Below are positions 27,076-35,952 of a stretch of 64,000 nt of DNA, piece by piece (within the stretch, counting starts at the first letter, position 1; the number at the start of each line of letters is the position of its first letter). Both the position numbers and the translations under genes were made by a program. A model generated the notes under the pieces. The model worked only from the letters and a program-made list of their open reading frames with translations. It ran no database searches and was not told the origin of the DNA. Origin of the DNA: Spirochaetaceae bacterium (GTDB lineage: Bacteria > Spirochaetota > Spirochaetia > Treponematales > Breznakiellaceae); contig JAITKV010000049.1 in assembly GCA_031278215.1 (NCBI GenBank), positions 17,365 through 81,364 on the forward strand, written 5' to 3'.

Positions 27076-27438
27076 ATGTTTGTATCAATTGCCGTAGATC
27101 CCGGTTCGGAGGGAAGAGCAAAAGAATTGGCGGAACTGCTTATTCAGTACGGATTTGATAAGGTTCAGCGGGGTCTTTGGGAGTCCACCGTGGTTTCTCC
27201 GGAAACCCTAAGCCGTATCAAACGGGATCTGGACCGGGCCACCGACGCCTTTGACCGGCTTAGGATATTCCAGTTTCCCGTGGACGGTACGCTGGTCCTA
27301 AGCACCCTGCGGGAAAAAAAGTGGCGGCGCCTGGTTGCCCGGGGCGGGGAGGCGCCGGTACAGCCGGTTCGGGCAGTACAGACCCCGCCGTCGCGTAGTC
27401 AAGTCAGGCCCGTGCGGATGGCGCGCCGGGGCAGATAG
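27076..27438 (+). CDS. Orphan Cas2-like ferredoxin-fold protein
   Basis: 120 aa. The first 90 residues follow the Cas2 plan: strand MFVSIAVDPGSEG with an Asp at position 8, helix RAKELAELLIQYGF, then KVQRGLWESTVVSPETLSRIKRDLDRA and the RIFQFPVD strand. A Pro/Arg-rich basic tail of about 30 residues follows. Cas2 joins Cas1 in CRISPR spacer capture, but no Cas1, array or effector is in the window. It may be a housekeeping or defence relative (Cas2/VapD-like). It has a perfect-consensus promoter, apparently leaderless, and precedes prfB by 17 bases, so read-through into prfB is likely. Confidence 0.55.
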   Translation: MFVSIAVDPGSEGRAKELAELLIQYGFDKVQRGLWESTVVSPETLSRIKRDLDRATDAFDRLRIFQFPVDGTLVLSTLREKKWRRLVARGGEAPVQPVRAVQTPPSRSQVRPVRMARRGR

Positions 27439-27455
27439 GCCACAGGGGAAATGAC

Positions 27456-28584
27456 ATGTTGTTGAATGAGCTGGGAAGTCCCGTGGCGGAACTTTCCGCA
27501 AAAATCCTTGATACCTGGAGGCGTCTTTGAAGAGCCCCAGGGGGCTCCTAATTCAAAAAAGACCATAAAAGAACGCATTAGGGAACTGGAAGATGAGTCC
27601 GGAAAGGCTGGTTTCTGGAACGACAGTTCCAGGGCAGAAAAATGCATGGGAGAACTTAAGGCCCTAAAAAGCCGGTATGATCCCTGGCGGCTTTTAAAGG
27701 CCGACGTGGAGGATCTTTCGGCCCTGCTGGAACTGGCAAACGAAGCGGGGGACGAATCCCAGAGCCGCGAAATCGAAGAAACCCTAAAAAACATATCCCT
27801 GCGCTATACAAAGCAGAATTTGCTGGAACTTATGTCCGGGGAAGTGGACAAGAACGGCTGCTTCCTTTCGGTCCACGCCGGCGCCGGGGGCACCGAAGCC
27901 TGCGACTGGGCGGGAATGCTCTACCGCATGTACCTGCGCTGGGCCGAACGCCGGGGTTTTGCCGTAGAAGAGGTGGATATGCTCGAGGCCGAGGGGGGAA
28001 TAAAATCCGCCACCTGCAAGATCGAGGGGGCCTATGCGTACGGTTACCTTAAGGGGGAATCGGGGGTTCACCGGCTGGTACGGATTTCTCCCTTTGACGC
28101 CAACGCCCGGCGGCATACCTCCTTTGCATCGGTCTATGCCTTTCCTGTCCTGGATGATTCCATCGAGGTGGAAATTAAGAGCGAGGATCTGCGGGTAGAC
28201 ACCTACCGTTCCGGCGGCGCCGGGGGGCAGCATGTAAACAAAACCGACAGTGCGGTGCGGTTTACCCATCTGCCCACGGGAATTGTGGCGGCATGTCAAA
28301 GCGAGCGGAGCCAAACCATGAACCGGGCTACCGCCATGAGTATGCTTAAGGCCCGGCTTTATGAACACTACCGGCAGGAAAAGGAAAAAGAAAACGAACG
28401 CTTTGCCCAGGAAAAAAAAGATATTTCCTGGGGAAACCAGATCCGGTCTTATGTGTTTCAACCCTATACGATGGTTAAGGATTACCGGACCAAGGCTGAA
28501 TCGGGAAATATCCAGGCGATTATGGACGGGGACATTGATATGTTTATCGAAGAATATTTAAAATATACAATTAATAACGGATAG
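27456..28584 (+). CDS. prfB: Peptide chain release factor 2, programmed +1 frameshift
   Basis: RF2 releases peptides at UGA and UAA. The zero frame starts at ATG 27456 (AGGGG upstream) and runs 24 codons to CTT TGA at 27525-27530; an internal GGAGG three bases before CTT is the classic stimulator. Shifting +1 at CTT joins the frame continuing from GAA 27529 to 28584, giving about 375 aa (27456-27527 plus 27529-28584). The anticodon-like motif SPF (RISPFDANARRHTSF) and the GGQ motif (about residue 258) confirm RF2. The shift site lets RF2 limit its own synthesis. It heads a long operon through lolE. Confidence 0.95.
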
Positions 28585-28588
28585 GACG

Positions 28589-30247
28589 GTGAAAAAAAAT
28601 ATGCCGCGGGGCGCTTCGGCCTGCAGATCCTGGAGACGGTATCTCTTGTTGTTTGCCGTGCTGTGCCCGGCGCTTTCCCTTTTTGCCCGGGGAAAACAAG
28701 AAGAGCCGCCGCCGGCGCCCATCCATGGAGAATTTGTCCTTTGTGTTACCGCCTTTGACGTATCCGATCTGCCCCCTTCCCAGAAAACCCTGGGCTTTGT
28801 ACTACAGCGTGAACTGGTCCGGGATTTGGGCGCTATTCCCTACCGGCTGCGCAGCGGGGAAGAACTCCTCCGTTACCGGGAACTTGCCCGGCTCGCGGCA
28901 ATGCAGGGCGCGGCAAGCCGCCTGGCAGAAAAGCGGTCGGAACGGGACGCCCTGTTATACCAGGGCCTTCCAAACTGGAAATACAAAAAAGAACTAAAAC
29001 GGGTGGCGGAGGAACTTCGGGTGCTGGAAGAAGATTTTGCCAAAGCCGAAGAACAGGACCCCCCGATCGAAGCCAAGCCCCTTTTTACAATAAGCGCCGT
29101 CAATACCGGCGAAGGCTCCGGGCCGCCGGAGGGAGAAGATGACCCGGCGGCGGCCTTTCCCCCGCCGCCGGCCCGGGGAGACGAGGAAGCGTTTCTGTGG
29201 GCCCATAATGCCGATGCGGTGCTAACCGGGACGCTGCGTTTTTTTTACGGCCGGATCTATGCGGAGTTTCGGATCTTTACCCGGGGCGGTTCCTTTGTGT
29301 ACGAAGATTCGACGATCTTTTCTCCCGAAGATTTTAACGAAGCTTCGGATGAATTAAAGGCCCGGTTCCTCGCCGCCCTGTCCAACACCGAACCCGCCCG
29401 GCTTGTGGTTCATACGGAACCGGAACAGGCCGGGATCCTGGTAAATGAAAGAGCCGTAAAAAGCGGGGAAGAACTGATACTTTTTCCCGGACCGGTATCT
29501 ATCTCTGTTACTGCGGAGGATTATTACCATGAGCTAAAGGATGCGGAATTGGCGGAAGGGGAAAAAGCCGAATACTCGTTTACCCTTAGCCCCAAGCGCA
29601 TGGAAACCCTGGGCCTGGCCCTTACCGGGCTTGACGCGTCCGTATATCTGGGGGCCCTGTACCTGGGGGGCGGCGGGACGGAAAAGAACGAAGATGGGGC
29701 GGAAAGCGCCGGAGCGGAAGCGGCGGAAACAGAAACGGCGGATCCAAGGACCGCGGAACCCGGAGGGCCGGAGATTTTTATTCTGTCCATTCCCGCCGGA
29801 GAGTACCGGTATATCCGGGTCGATACCGAAGACGGGCTTACGGGGGAAGTAATTGTAAAGGGTTCCCTTGAGGACCTGGAACGCCGGTTTTTACAAGCGG
29901 ATCCTTCCGCCGGGGATCCGGGGATTCGGACCATAACCCTTAATCCCCGGAGGCTGCCGGGGCCGGATGATAAACCGGTGGAGCGGCGGCGGCAAAAATT
30001 TTACGGCGCCTATGGCAGGTTTTGGGTAACCCTGCCGCTGGCGTTTATCATCAACGGCGTCTACCAATCCTACGCCAATTCGTATAACACCTCCGGGGCA
30101 CAGGATCTGTACGACAAGGCCATGACATCCTACTACGTTTCCATCGGCGCGTGGGTTGTGGCCGGCGCCTTCCTTGTGGAATCCCTAATACGTTTGGGCG
30201 TCTATGTACATACCGCGAACGAAGAATCGATTCCCCTGTGGGAATAA
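28589..30247 (+). CDS. Envelope protein with PEGA-like region and C-terminal membrane helices
   Basis: 552 aa. Signal sequence with hydrophobic core (YLLLFAVLCPALSLFARG), then a periplasmic part with a coiled coil (about 90-150), acidic low-complexity linkers and a PEGA-like beta segment (about 270-335; ARLVVHTEPEQAGILVNERAV). The end has two hydrophobic segments (RFWVTLPLAFIINGVYQSY; SIGAWVVAGAFLVESLIRLG). No enzyme motif. Start GTG 28589 lies four bases after prfB; ATG 28601 is an alternative. Likely an envelope protein specific to spirochaetes; no named family recognised. Confidence 0.7.
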   Translation: MKKNMPRGASACRSWRRYLLLFAVLCPALSLFARGKQEEPPPAPIHGEFVLCVTAFDVSDLPPSQKTLGFVLQRELVRDLGAIPYRLRSGEELLRYRELARLAAMQGAASRLAEKRSERDALLYQGLPNWKYKKELKRVAEELRVLEEDFAKAEEQDPPIEAKPLFTISAVNTGEGSGPPEGEDDPAAAFPPPPARGDEEAFLWAHNADAVLTGTLRFFYGRIYAEFRIFTRGGSFVYEDSTIFSPEDFNEASDELKARFLAALSNTEPARLVVHTEPEQAGILVNERAVKSGEELILFPGPVSISVTAEDYYHELKDAELAEGEKAEYSFTLSPKRMETLGLALTGLDASVYLGALYLGGGGTEKNEDGAESAGAEAAETETADPRTAEPGGPEIFILSIPAGEYRYIRVDTEDGLTGEVIVKGSLEDLERRFLQADPSAGDPGIRTITLNPRRLPGPDDKPVERRRQKFYGAYGRFWVTLPLAFIINGVYQSYANSYNTSGAQDLYDKAMTSYYVSIGAWVVAGAFLVESLIRLGVYVHTANEESIPLWE

Positions 30248-30335
30248 AGCTCTCCGCCGCGAGTTTGCAGGCTGCGCTTGCGCGGGGTATGACCCCGCCG
30301 CGGCTGAATCGAAATTTTGCAAAGGTTTGAAAAAC

Positions 30336-31220
30336 ATGGGTTTTGCCGCTAAGATAAAAGATTTTTTTGGATTTACCGGCCCCCTGCCGGAAGGGTTTTT
30401 TGATGATCTGGAGGATCTGCTGGTAGAGGGGGATCTGGGCCCCGGCCTGGCGGTAAAACTGGTAGGCCGGCTTCAGGAACTTTCCAAAAAAGAAAAAATC
30501 ACCGAACCCGGCCCCCTGCGGGAACGGTTTGCAAAACTGCTTGAAGACGGACTTAAGGTCCTGGATCCCGATACGCTGCTTAAGGGGGAATCTCCGGCGC
30601 TTATTCTGCTCTTGGGGGTAAACGGCACGGGAAAGACCACCACCGCCGCCAAACTTGCCGCCCGGTACCGTGCCCGGGGAAGGAATCCGATTCTGGCGGC
30701 CGCGGACACATTTAGGGCCGGGGCGGTGGATCAGCTTAAAATACACGGCCAGCGGCTTAAGATACGGGTGGTGGCCCACCGGCAGGGGGGGGACCCGGCG
30801 GCGGTGGTCTACGACGCGATGGAAGCGGCCCTGGCCGGCGGGGGGGACCTTGTTATTGCCGATACCGCGGGACGGATGCACACCAGGACCGCATTGGTGG
30901 AGGAATTAAAAAAAATAGACCGGGTCCTGGAAACGAGGCTAAAGAAGCCGGAAACGGCGGCGCGGTGCATTAAATGGCTGGTGCTGGACGCTACCACGGG
31001 CCGCAATGCCTTGGCCCAGGCGGAGATATTTCACGGCGCCGTGCCTTTGGACGGGGTAATCCTAACCAAGTACGATTCCGGCGCCAGGGGGGGGGTGGTT
31101 TTTTCGCTCAGCGAGGAATTAAAGCTTCCTACGGTTTTTATTTGTGACGGGGAAGGGTATGAACATATTAGGCCCTTTGATCCGGCCGCCTTTGCCGAAC
31201 GTTTTGCGGGCCGGAACTAA
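30336..31220 (+). CDS. ftsY: Signal recognition particle receptor FtsY
   Basis: 294 aa, a compact FtsY without the acidic N-terminal domain. The NG domains are complete: helical bundle (about 10-85), P-loop GVNGTGKTTTAAKLA, ADTFRAGAVDQLK, DTAGRMHT, and TKYDSGARGG in the guanine-specificity position (most have TKLDGTAKGG). It guides ribosome-nascent chain complexes to the Sec translocon together with Ffh. ATG 30336 is chosen because homology begins at MGFAAKIKDFFGF and AAAGG lies upstream. It is inside the prfB-lol operon. Confidence 0.95.
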   Translation: MGFAAKIKDFFGFTGPLPEGFFDDLEDLLVEGDLGPGLAVKLVGRLQELSKKEKITEPGPLRERFAKLLEDGLKVLDPDTLLKGESPALILLLGVNGTGKTTTAAKLAARYRARGRNPILAAADTFRAGAVDQLKIHGQRLKIRVVAHRQGGDPAAVVYDAMEAALAGGGDLVIADTAGRMHTRTALVEELKKIDRVLETRLKKPETAARCIKWLVLDATTGRNALAQAEIFHGAVPLDGVILTKYDSGARGGVVFSLSEELKLPTVFICDGEGYEHIRPFDPAAFAERFAGRN

Positions 31221-32391
31221 GCAGACCTTTTTTTGCGCGATGTTTTTCCTGGCAACCCTGGGAAAAGCGGAAGCCCAGGATTGGTACCGATCCAATCCTT
31301 CGGGCATGGCGCTGGAACGGCTTCCTTCTTCTATGGTGGCGCTTCACCATGAATGGGCCCTTTCGGTGGAAAAGCCGGCCCCCGAAACAATTCCGTCCTT
31401 CCTGCGCCGGTACTACGCCTCTTCCTATTCCGTGGAACAAAGGATGCTGTACAAGCGGGGGGCGCTTAAAAGGCGGCAGTGGATCTTTAGGGATAGAAAC
31501 GGGGTAACCCGGATCAACGCGTCCCTGCCGGCGGATCTTGCTTTTATGGAGGCCGGAGAAACCACGGACAGGGAAGCCGCCGAAGACGGGGGTTCCGCGG
31601 CGGAAGGAGAAATCCCTCCCTTTGTGGAGGTCTTTGCATCCGATCGGACCTTAACGGAAATACACCAATACCTTGTTTCGGGTATCCATACCACCCGGTA
31701 CCGGTACCGGGAGAACCTGCTTATCCGGGCCGATGCCTTTTTGGATGCCACGCCCCTCTGGACCGATCGGTACCGGTATACCCGATCCTTCCTGCTTCGG
31801 GGCGTGGAACGGACTTACCATGAGGGGGCCGCCGGGTTCCTGGCGGCCCTTGAAAACCGGCCTCCCGCAGCGCCGGCCCCGGCAGGACAGGCCCCGGCAG
31901 GACAGGCCCCGGCAGAGCGCGCCTCGGCAAATTTGCCGCCGCCGGCGCTGGACCTGCGGGATTCTCCGCTGATTCCCGGCTTTGCCGGGTTTTCGGATCC
32001 CTACGATTACAGCATTATGGTAAACGTCCTTTCCGAGGTTTATGCTATACCTGCGGCCAAGGTGATCTACGACACGGACAGCCGGGGCAGGGTCCTGAGC
32101 GAAACCAGGTACGACGAAGAAGGCGCGGTACTGTCGGTGATCAACAACGAATGGCTTGGCGACAGGATCTCCGAAATCCGCTGGACCGCGGGATCCGATC
32201 AGGGACGGATCGTGTTTTTTTATTCCGGCGAAGATCGTATCGGAGAAGAGGATTATAGAAACGGAATTTTGGAACGGAAGCTAAGCCGGCAGGGAGAAGA
32301 GGAAATCGAGGAAATTTATATGAACGGCAGGGCCATACTCCGGGCGGTATGGCGCGAGGGCAGAAAAATTTCAGAAGAGAGGCTGCGATAG
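31159..32391 (+). CDS. Secreted protein with C-terminal MORN-like repeats
   Basis: About 410 aa. An N-terminal signal peptide (hydrophobic FFCAMFFLATLG, cut near AEAQDW) is followed by a region without a known fold and a C-terminal set of strands of the type YDTDSRGRVLSETRYDEEGAVLS and EDYRNGILERKLSRQGEEE, similar to MORN or toxin-antidote repeats. Around 31876-31915 two and a half 15-bp repeats (GCCCCGGCAGGACAG) code a Pro/Ala/Gly linker. GGGGAAGGG lies just before ATG 31159, which overlaps the ftsY end by 62 bp; ATG 31240 is an alternative. Its ATP-exporter neighbours suggest an envelope role. Confidence 0.6.
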   Translation: MNILGPLIRPPLPNVLRAGTKQTFFCAMFFLATLGKAEAQDWYRSNPSGMALERLPSSMVALHHEWALSVEKPAPETIPSFLRRYYASSYSVEQRMLYKRGALKRRQWIFRDRNGVTRINASLPADLAFMEAGETTDREAAEDGGSAAEGEIPPFVEVFASDRTLTEIHQYLVSGIHTTRYRYRENLLIRADAFLDATPLWTDRYRYTRSFLLRGVERTYHEGAAGFLAALENRPPAAPAPAGQAPAGQAPAERASANLPPPALDLRDSPLIPGFAGFSDPYDYSIMVNVLSEVYAIPAAKVIYDTDSRGRVLSETRYDEEGAVLSVINNEWLGDRISEIRWTAGSDQGRIVFFYSGEDRIGEEDYRNGILERKLSRQGEEEIEEIYMNGRAILRAVWREGRKISEERLR

Positions 32392-33759
32392 ATGGGGTGG
32401 ATTGGGTTTATTGCGGGAAGGCTGGTAGCGCGAAAACGGGGCGCCCCGGCGCCGGTGCTTTCTATTCTGGGCATAGCCGTGGGCGTCCTGGCTTTGACGG
32501 TGATTATCTCGGTAATGAACGGTTTTCAGCTAAGCTTTATCGAAAGCATTCTGGAAATTTCTTCCTATTATGTCAGAATAGAAAATCTTGCTTCGGAAAA
32601 AAATGACGGGGCCCTGGCCGACAAGGTTAAGGCCCTGCCGGAGGTAAGCGCCGTGGTTCCCTTTCGGGAGGTCCAGGCTCTGGTTCGGGGGGTATACGGT
32701 CAGCAGGCGGCGCTGATCCGGGGCTTGCGGAACAACACTGTTACCGAGGACCCGCGGATGATGGAAAAACTTGTTTTTGAAGAAGGATCCTTTGACCTGG
32801 AGGAGGAGGATTCGATTCTGCTGGGGGCGGAACTGGCGGCCCGGCTTCAGGTGGAACTGGGGGACCGCATACAGCTTATCTCCGTCGGCGGGCCCTTGAC
32901 GGATCCGGCCGCCGCGGCGGGAGAGCCGGCGGGAGAGCCGGCGGGAATTCCGGCGGGAGAGCCGGCGGGAGAGCCGGCGGGAGAGCCGGCGGGAGAGCCG
33001 GAGGCCGAAACCGGGCCCCGGGAAATTTTCTTTACCCTCCGGGGCATTTTTCGGTCCGGGTTTTATGAATACGATCTGGGCTGGGGTTTTATTAACTTTG
33101 ACAGGGCCGGGGAACTGGAAGGGCCCGGTTATACCCTGGGGCTTAAGCTTCGGGATCGCTGGCAGGATAGAAAGGCCGCGGCGGCCATGGCGGAGTTGAC
33201 CCGCGGCGATCCCCTTGCCGGCCATATCAGGATACGAACCTGGCGGGACTTTAACCAGGCCTTTTTCGGCGCCCTAAGAACCGAAAAGCTTTTTATGTTT
33301 GTTCTGGTGGGGCTTATCTTTGTGGTGGTGGGCCTTAACATTTATCAGGCCCAGCGCCGGGTTGTTTTGGAACGGCGGGAAGAAATTGGACTGCTGCGGG
33401 CCCTGGGCGCCGGAGACCGGGCGGTAAGGCTTATTTTTGTGTGGGACGGATTTATTATCGGCATTACCGGCGCCGGTATAGGGATAGCCCTGGGGCTTCT
33501 TATCAGCCTTAATATTTCTACTTTTTTTTCGCTGCTGGAAAAGGCGGTAAACGGGATCCTGCTTCTGGTACGCCACGAGGGGGATTTTGCGGTTTTTTCT
33601 CCGGCGGTTTTTTATGTCAAAGAAATACAGGGCCGGGTAATTCCCCGGGAGGCGCTTTTAATCTTCTTCTTTGGGCTGTTTTCCGCCCTGGGAGCGGCAT
33701 GGTTTGCATCGGGCCGGATATCTTGCATTAGACCGGCGGAGGTACTGCGGGATGAGTAA
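32392..33759 (+). CDS. lolC: Lipoprotein-releasing permease, LolC/LolE family
   Basis: 455 aa with MacB/FtsX topology: one N-terminal helix (about 20-42), a large periplasmic domain, then three C-terminal helices starting near 300 (KLFMFVLVGLIFVVVGLNIY). ERREEIGLLRALGAGDRAV is the coupling-helix region that contacts the ATPase. Together with the next two genes it should form the complex that frees lipoproteins from the inner membrane. A GEPA-type tandem repeat sits in the periplasmic domain (32920-33003). ATG follows directly on the preceding stop. LolC versus LolE naming is by position only. Confidence 0.85.
   Translation: MGWIGFIAGRLVARKRGAPAPVLSILGIAVGVLALTVIISVMNGFQLSFIESILEISSYYVRIENLASEKNDGALADKVKALPEVSAVVPFREVQALVRGVYGQQAALIRGLRNNTVTEDPRMMEKLVFEEGSFDLEEEDSILLGAELAARLQVELGDRIQLISVGGPLTDPAAAAGEPAGEPAGIPAGEPAGEPAGEPAGEPEAETGPREIFFTLRGIFRSGFYEYDLGWGFINFDRAGELEGPGYTLGLKLRDRWQDRKAAAAMAELTRGDPLAGHIRIRTWRDFNQAFFGALRTEKLFMFVLVGLIFVVVGLNIYQAQRRVVLERREEIGLLRALGAGDRAVRLIFVWDGFIIGITGAGIGIALGLLISLNISTFFSLLEKAVNGILLLVRHEGDFAVFSPAVFYVKEIQGRVIPREALLIFFFGLFSALGAAWFASGRISCIRPAEVLRDE
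32920..33003 (+). repeat. Seven 12-bp repeats in lolC
   Basis: Unit GGAGAGCCGGCG, with units 3 and 7 slightly altered. Codes (Gly-Glu-Pro-Ala) repeats, one with Ile for Glu, in the periplasmic domain. Copy-number change keeps the frame. Confidence 0.9.
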
Positions 33760-34429
33760 CATTATTGTGGTGGAAAATCTGGTAAAAAATTATCAGTCCG
33801 GCGCGGAGGTTCTTAATATTCTGCGGGGCCTTTCTTTTTCGGTTTCCCGGGGAACCACCGTCGCGGTACAGGGAAAAAGCGGCTGCGGAAAAAGCACCCT
33901 CCTTAATATTTTAGGGGGCCTGGACCACAGCGACTCGGGGCTTGTGGAAGTGGGGGGGCTGGATATTTCGGGGCTTTCCGAAAAAGACCTAACCGAATAC
34001 CGCAGAAAAAAAGTGGGTTTTGTGTTTCAGTTCCATTACCTGCTTAGGGATTTTACCGCCCTGGAAAATGTCATGCTTCCCGCGTACATAGGAAGGCAGA
34101 AAAAGAAGGACGCCCTAAAAAAAGCGGCTTTTTTGCTGGAAGAGCTGGGGCTTTCCGGCCGGGCCCACCATTACCCGTCCCAGCTTTCCGGGGGGGAACG
34201 GCAGCGGGTTGCGGTGGCCCGGTCCATGGTAAATGATCCGGACCTTATTCTGGCGGATGAGCCCACGGGAAATCTTGACCGGCAGAACAGCCTGGCGGTG
34301 GTGGAGCTTTTGTACCGGGCCGTGGAAAGCCGGAAGATCAGCCTGGTGGTGGTAACCCACGACGAAAAAGTAGCCGAACGGGCCCATGTCCGTTTCGAGC
34401 TGGCCCAGGGGGTTTTAAACGAGGCATGA
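33752..34429 (+). CDS. lolD: Lipoprotein-releasing ABC ATPase
   Basis: 225 aa. Walker A GKSGCGKST, Q-loop FVFQFHYLLRDFTALENVMLPAYIG, signature LSGGERQRVAVARSMVNDP, Walker B LILADEPTGNLD and the H-loop in VVVTHDEKVAERA are all intact, with the typical LolD/MacB spacing. ATG 33752 overlaps the lolC stop (ATGAGTAA) and has GGAGG nine bases upstream; its own stop overlaps lolE by four bases. It powers the LolCDE exporter. Confidence 0.95.
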   Translation: MSNIIVVENLVKNYQSGAEVLNILRGLSFSVSRGTTVAVQGKSGCGKSTLLNILGGLDHSDSGLVEVGGLDISGLSEKDLTEYRRKKVGFVFQFHYLLRDFTALENVMLPAYIGRQKKKDALKKAAFLLEELGLSGRAHHYPSQLSGGERQRVAVARSMVNDPDLILADEPTGNLDRQNSLAVVELLYRAVESRKISLVVVTHDEKVAERAHVRFELAQGVLNEA

Positions 34430-35685
34430 AATCTTCTTTTTTTATCGCCCTTCGGTACCTGTGGGGACGGGCCGGAGAGGGGGGGCGGTATCTTCGGGGC
34501 GCCGCCGCCAGCATAGCCCTAAGCCTGGTGCCGATCATCGTAACCCTTATCGTGGCCGACGGGATGATCCGGGGCATCACCGACCGGTATCTGGAACTTG
34601 GGACGGGACATCTGGAGGTATACGACTATATCGGCGCCGGGGATTTTTCCCCGGAACTACAGGAGAATATTCTTGCCCTGGACGGGGTTAGGGGGGCCTG
34701 GCGGGAACGGCAGGGTCTGGGGATTATCCTGGGCACGGAGGGCCGTACCGGCGCCACCATCCGGGCGGTGGAACCCGGCTTTTGGGAAGATTCCGGAAGC
34801 AGCGCGTTCCTGGAGGTGGTGGCGGGCACGGCGGCCCTTGAATCCGACCGGGAACTACTGCTGGGCCGGGGCCTGGCCGAAACCCTGGAACTGGAGCCGG
34901 GCTCCCGGGTCCGGCTTATGACGGTCCGGGCCGGCAAGGAGAACCAGAGCCTTCCCCGGGTAACGATTTTTACCGTCAAGGGGATTATCTCGTCGGGCTA
35001 CCGGGAACTGGATTCCCTGTGGTGCATCATGACATACCAGGCGGGATTGGAGCTCCTTTCCCCGGAACTGTACCGTTCGTTCCTTACGGTAAAGATCCGG
35101 AACCCCTACGGGGGCGCCGCCGAAGCCGCAAACCGCATAGGGTTTACCGCCGGTCCGGGGTATATGGTCTATACATGGATGGAACTGCAGCAGGCCCTGT
35201 ACCGCTCCTTTGAATCTACCCGGCAAATGCTGCTCTTTATTATGGCCCTGTTGGTACTGGTCGCGGCGGTGAGTGTTTCTTCCGCCACCTCCATGCTGGT
35301 TATAGAACGGCAGCGGGATATAGCGGTTCTTAAAACCGGCGGAAGCAGCCCCGCTTTTATCCAAAGAATTTTCCTCTGGGGTTCCTTTCTTACCGGCCTG
35401 GCGGGGGCCCTGGCCGGCGGAGCCCTGGGGCTTTGCATTGGCCGTTTTATCAACCCCATTATCAGGAAGCTTGAGGGGATCCTGCAATTCCTTACAAGCC
35501 CCTGGGGGGGAGAGGTAAAAATCCTTGATCCGGACTACTACCTTGAGGCGATCCCCGTGATCATCGACTGGCGGATGATCCTTCTTATTGTAGTGTTTAC
35601 CCTGGGTTCCGCGATCCTCGCTTCTATTCCCCCCGCCCGGCGGGCGGGGAAGCTTAAACCCCTGGATATCCTTAGGCGGGTATAG
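34426..35685 (+). CDS. lolE: Lipoprotein-releasing permease, LolC/LolE family (second)
   Basis: 419 aa, the same fold as the first permease: an N-terminal helix (about 24-46, ASIALSLVPIIVTLIVADGM), a periplasmic domain, and three C-terminal helices (about 265-292, 320-345, 385-408). RQRDIAVLKTGGSSPAFIQRIF is the ATPase-coupling segment. Starts inside the lolD stop (ATGA). It ends with the long operon, before a strong hairpin. Having two different permease genes is the enterobacterial LolC-D-E arrangement. Confidence 0.85.
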   Translation: MKSSFFIALRYLWGRAGEGGRYLRGAAASIALSLVPIIVTLIVADGMIRGITDRYLELGTGHLEVYDYIGAGDFSPELQENILALDGVRGAWRERQGLGIILGTEGRTGATIRAVEPGFWEDSGSSAFLEVVAGTAALESDRELLLGRGLAETLELEPGSRVRLMTVRAGKENQSLPRVTIFTVKGIISSGYRELDSLWCIMTYQAGLELLSPELYRSFLTVKIRNPYGGAAEAANRIGFTAGPGYMVYTWMELQQALYRSFESTRQMLLFIMALLVLVAAVSVSSATSMLVIERQRDIAVLKTGGSSPAFIQRIFLWGSFLTGLAGALAGGALGLCIGRFINPIIRKLEGILQFLTSPWGGEVKILDPDYYLEAIPVIIDWRMILLIVVFTLGSAILASIPPARRAGKLKPLDILRRV

Positions 35686-35719
35686 CCCTTTACGCCGGCG
35701 GGTTTTAAAGCGCGGCCCG

Positions 35720-35749
35720 GCCCCCGGTAATTATCATACTACCGGGGGC
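35720..35749 (+). terminator. Hairpin ending the prfB-lolE operon
   Basis: Perfect 10-bp stem GCCCCCGGTA / TACCGGGGGC (35720-35729, 35740-35749) with a 10-base loop, followed by ATATTTGC rather than a strong T run. Confidence 0.65.
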
Positions 35750-35796
35750 ATATTTGCTATTGTCAACTTTTGTTTATGGTCCTATATTTATTATTA

Positions 35797-35938
35797 AGGA
35801 AGCGCTGATTGGCGGCATTTATACACAATAGATTTTGGTTTTTCAGGCAGGGAATTAGCTAATTCTTTGCCTGACAAGCAATTACCATCGGAGCGCCCTG
35901 ACAATTTGTAAATTTTCAGGGAATAATCAGCGTTTCCT
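35797..35938. repeat. 142-bp palindromic repeat (MITE-like), fullest copy
   Basis: The inverted ends AGGAAGCGCTGATT and AATCAGCGTTTCCT match at 12 of 14 positions. Inside are a 32-bp near-perfect hairpin (TCAGGCA...GAATTAGCTAATTC...TGCCTGA) and a second hairpin (CCCTGACAATTTG...TTTTCAGGG). A minus-strand promoter-like pair, CTGAAA (35846-35841) and TATAAA (35823-35818) with 17-bp spacing, lies in the left half. The right end CCTAAGGAG supplies the Shine-Dalgarno of clpC. Confidence 0.75.
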
Positions 35939-35952
35939 AAGGAGATTCCTTC

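Noticed and set aside
35797..35938. Insertion sequence
   Set aside because: No transposase gene; only inverted ends and hairpins, so at most a non-autonomous repeat.
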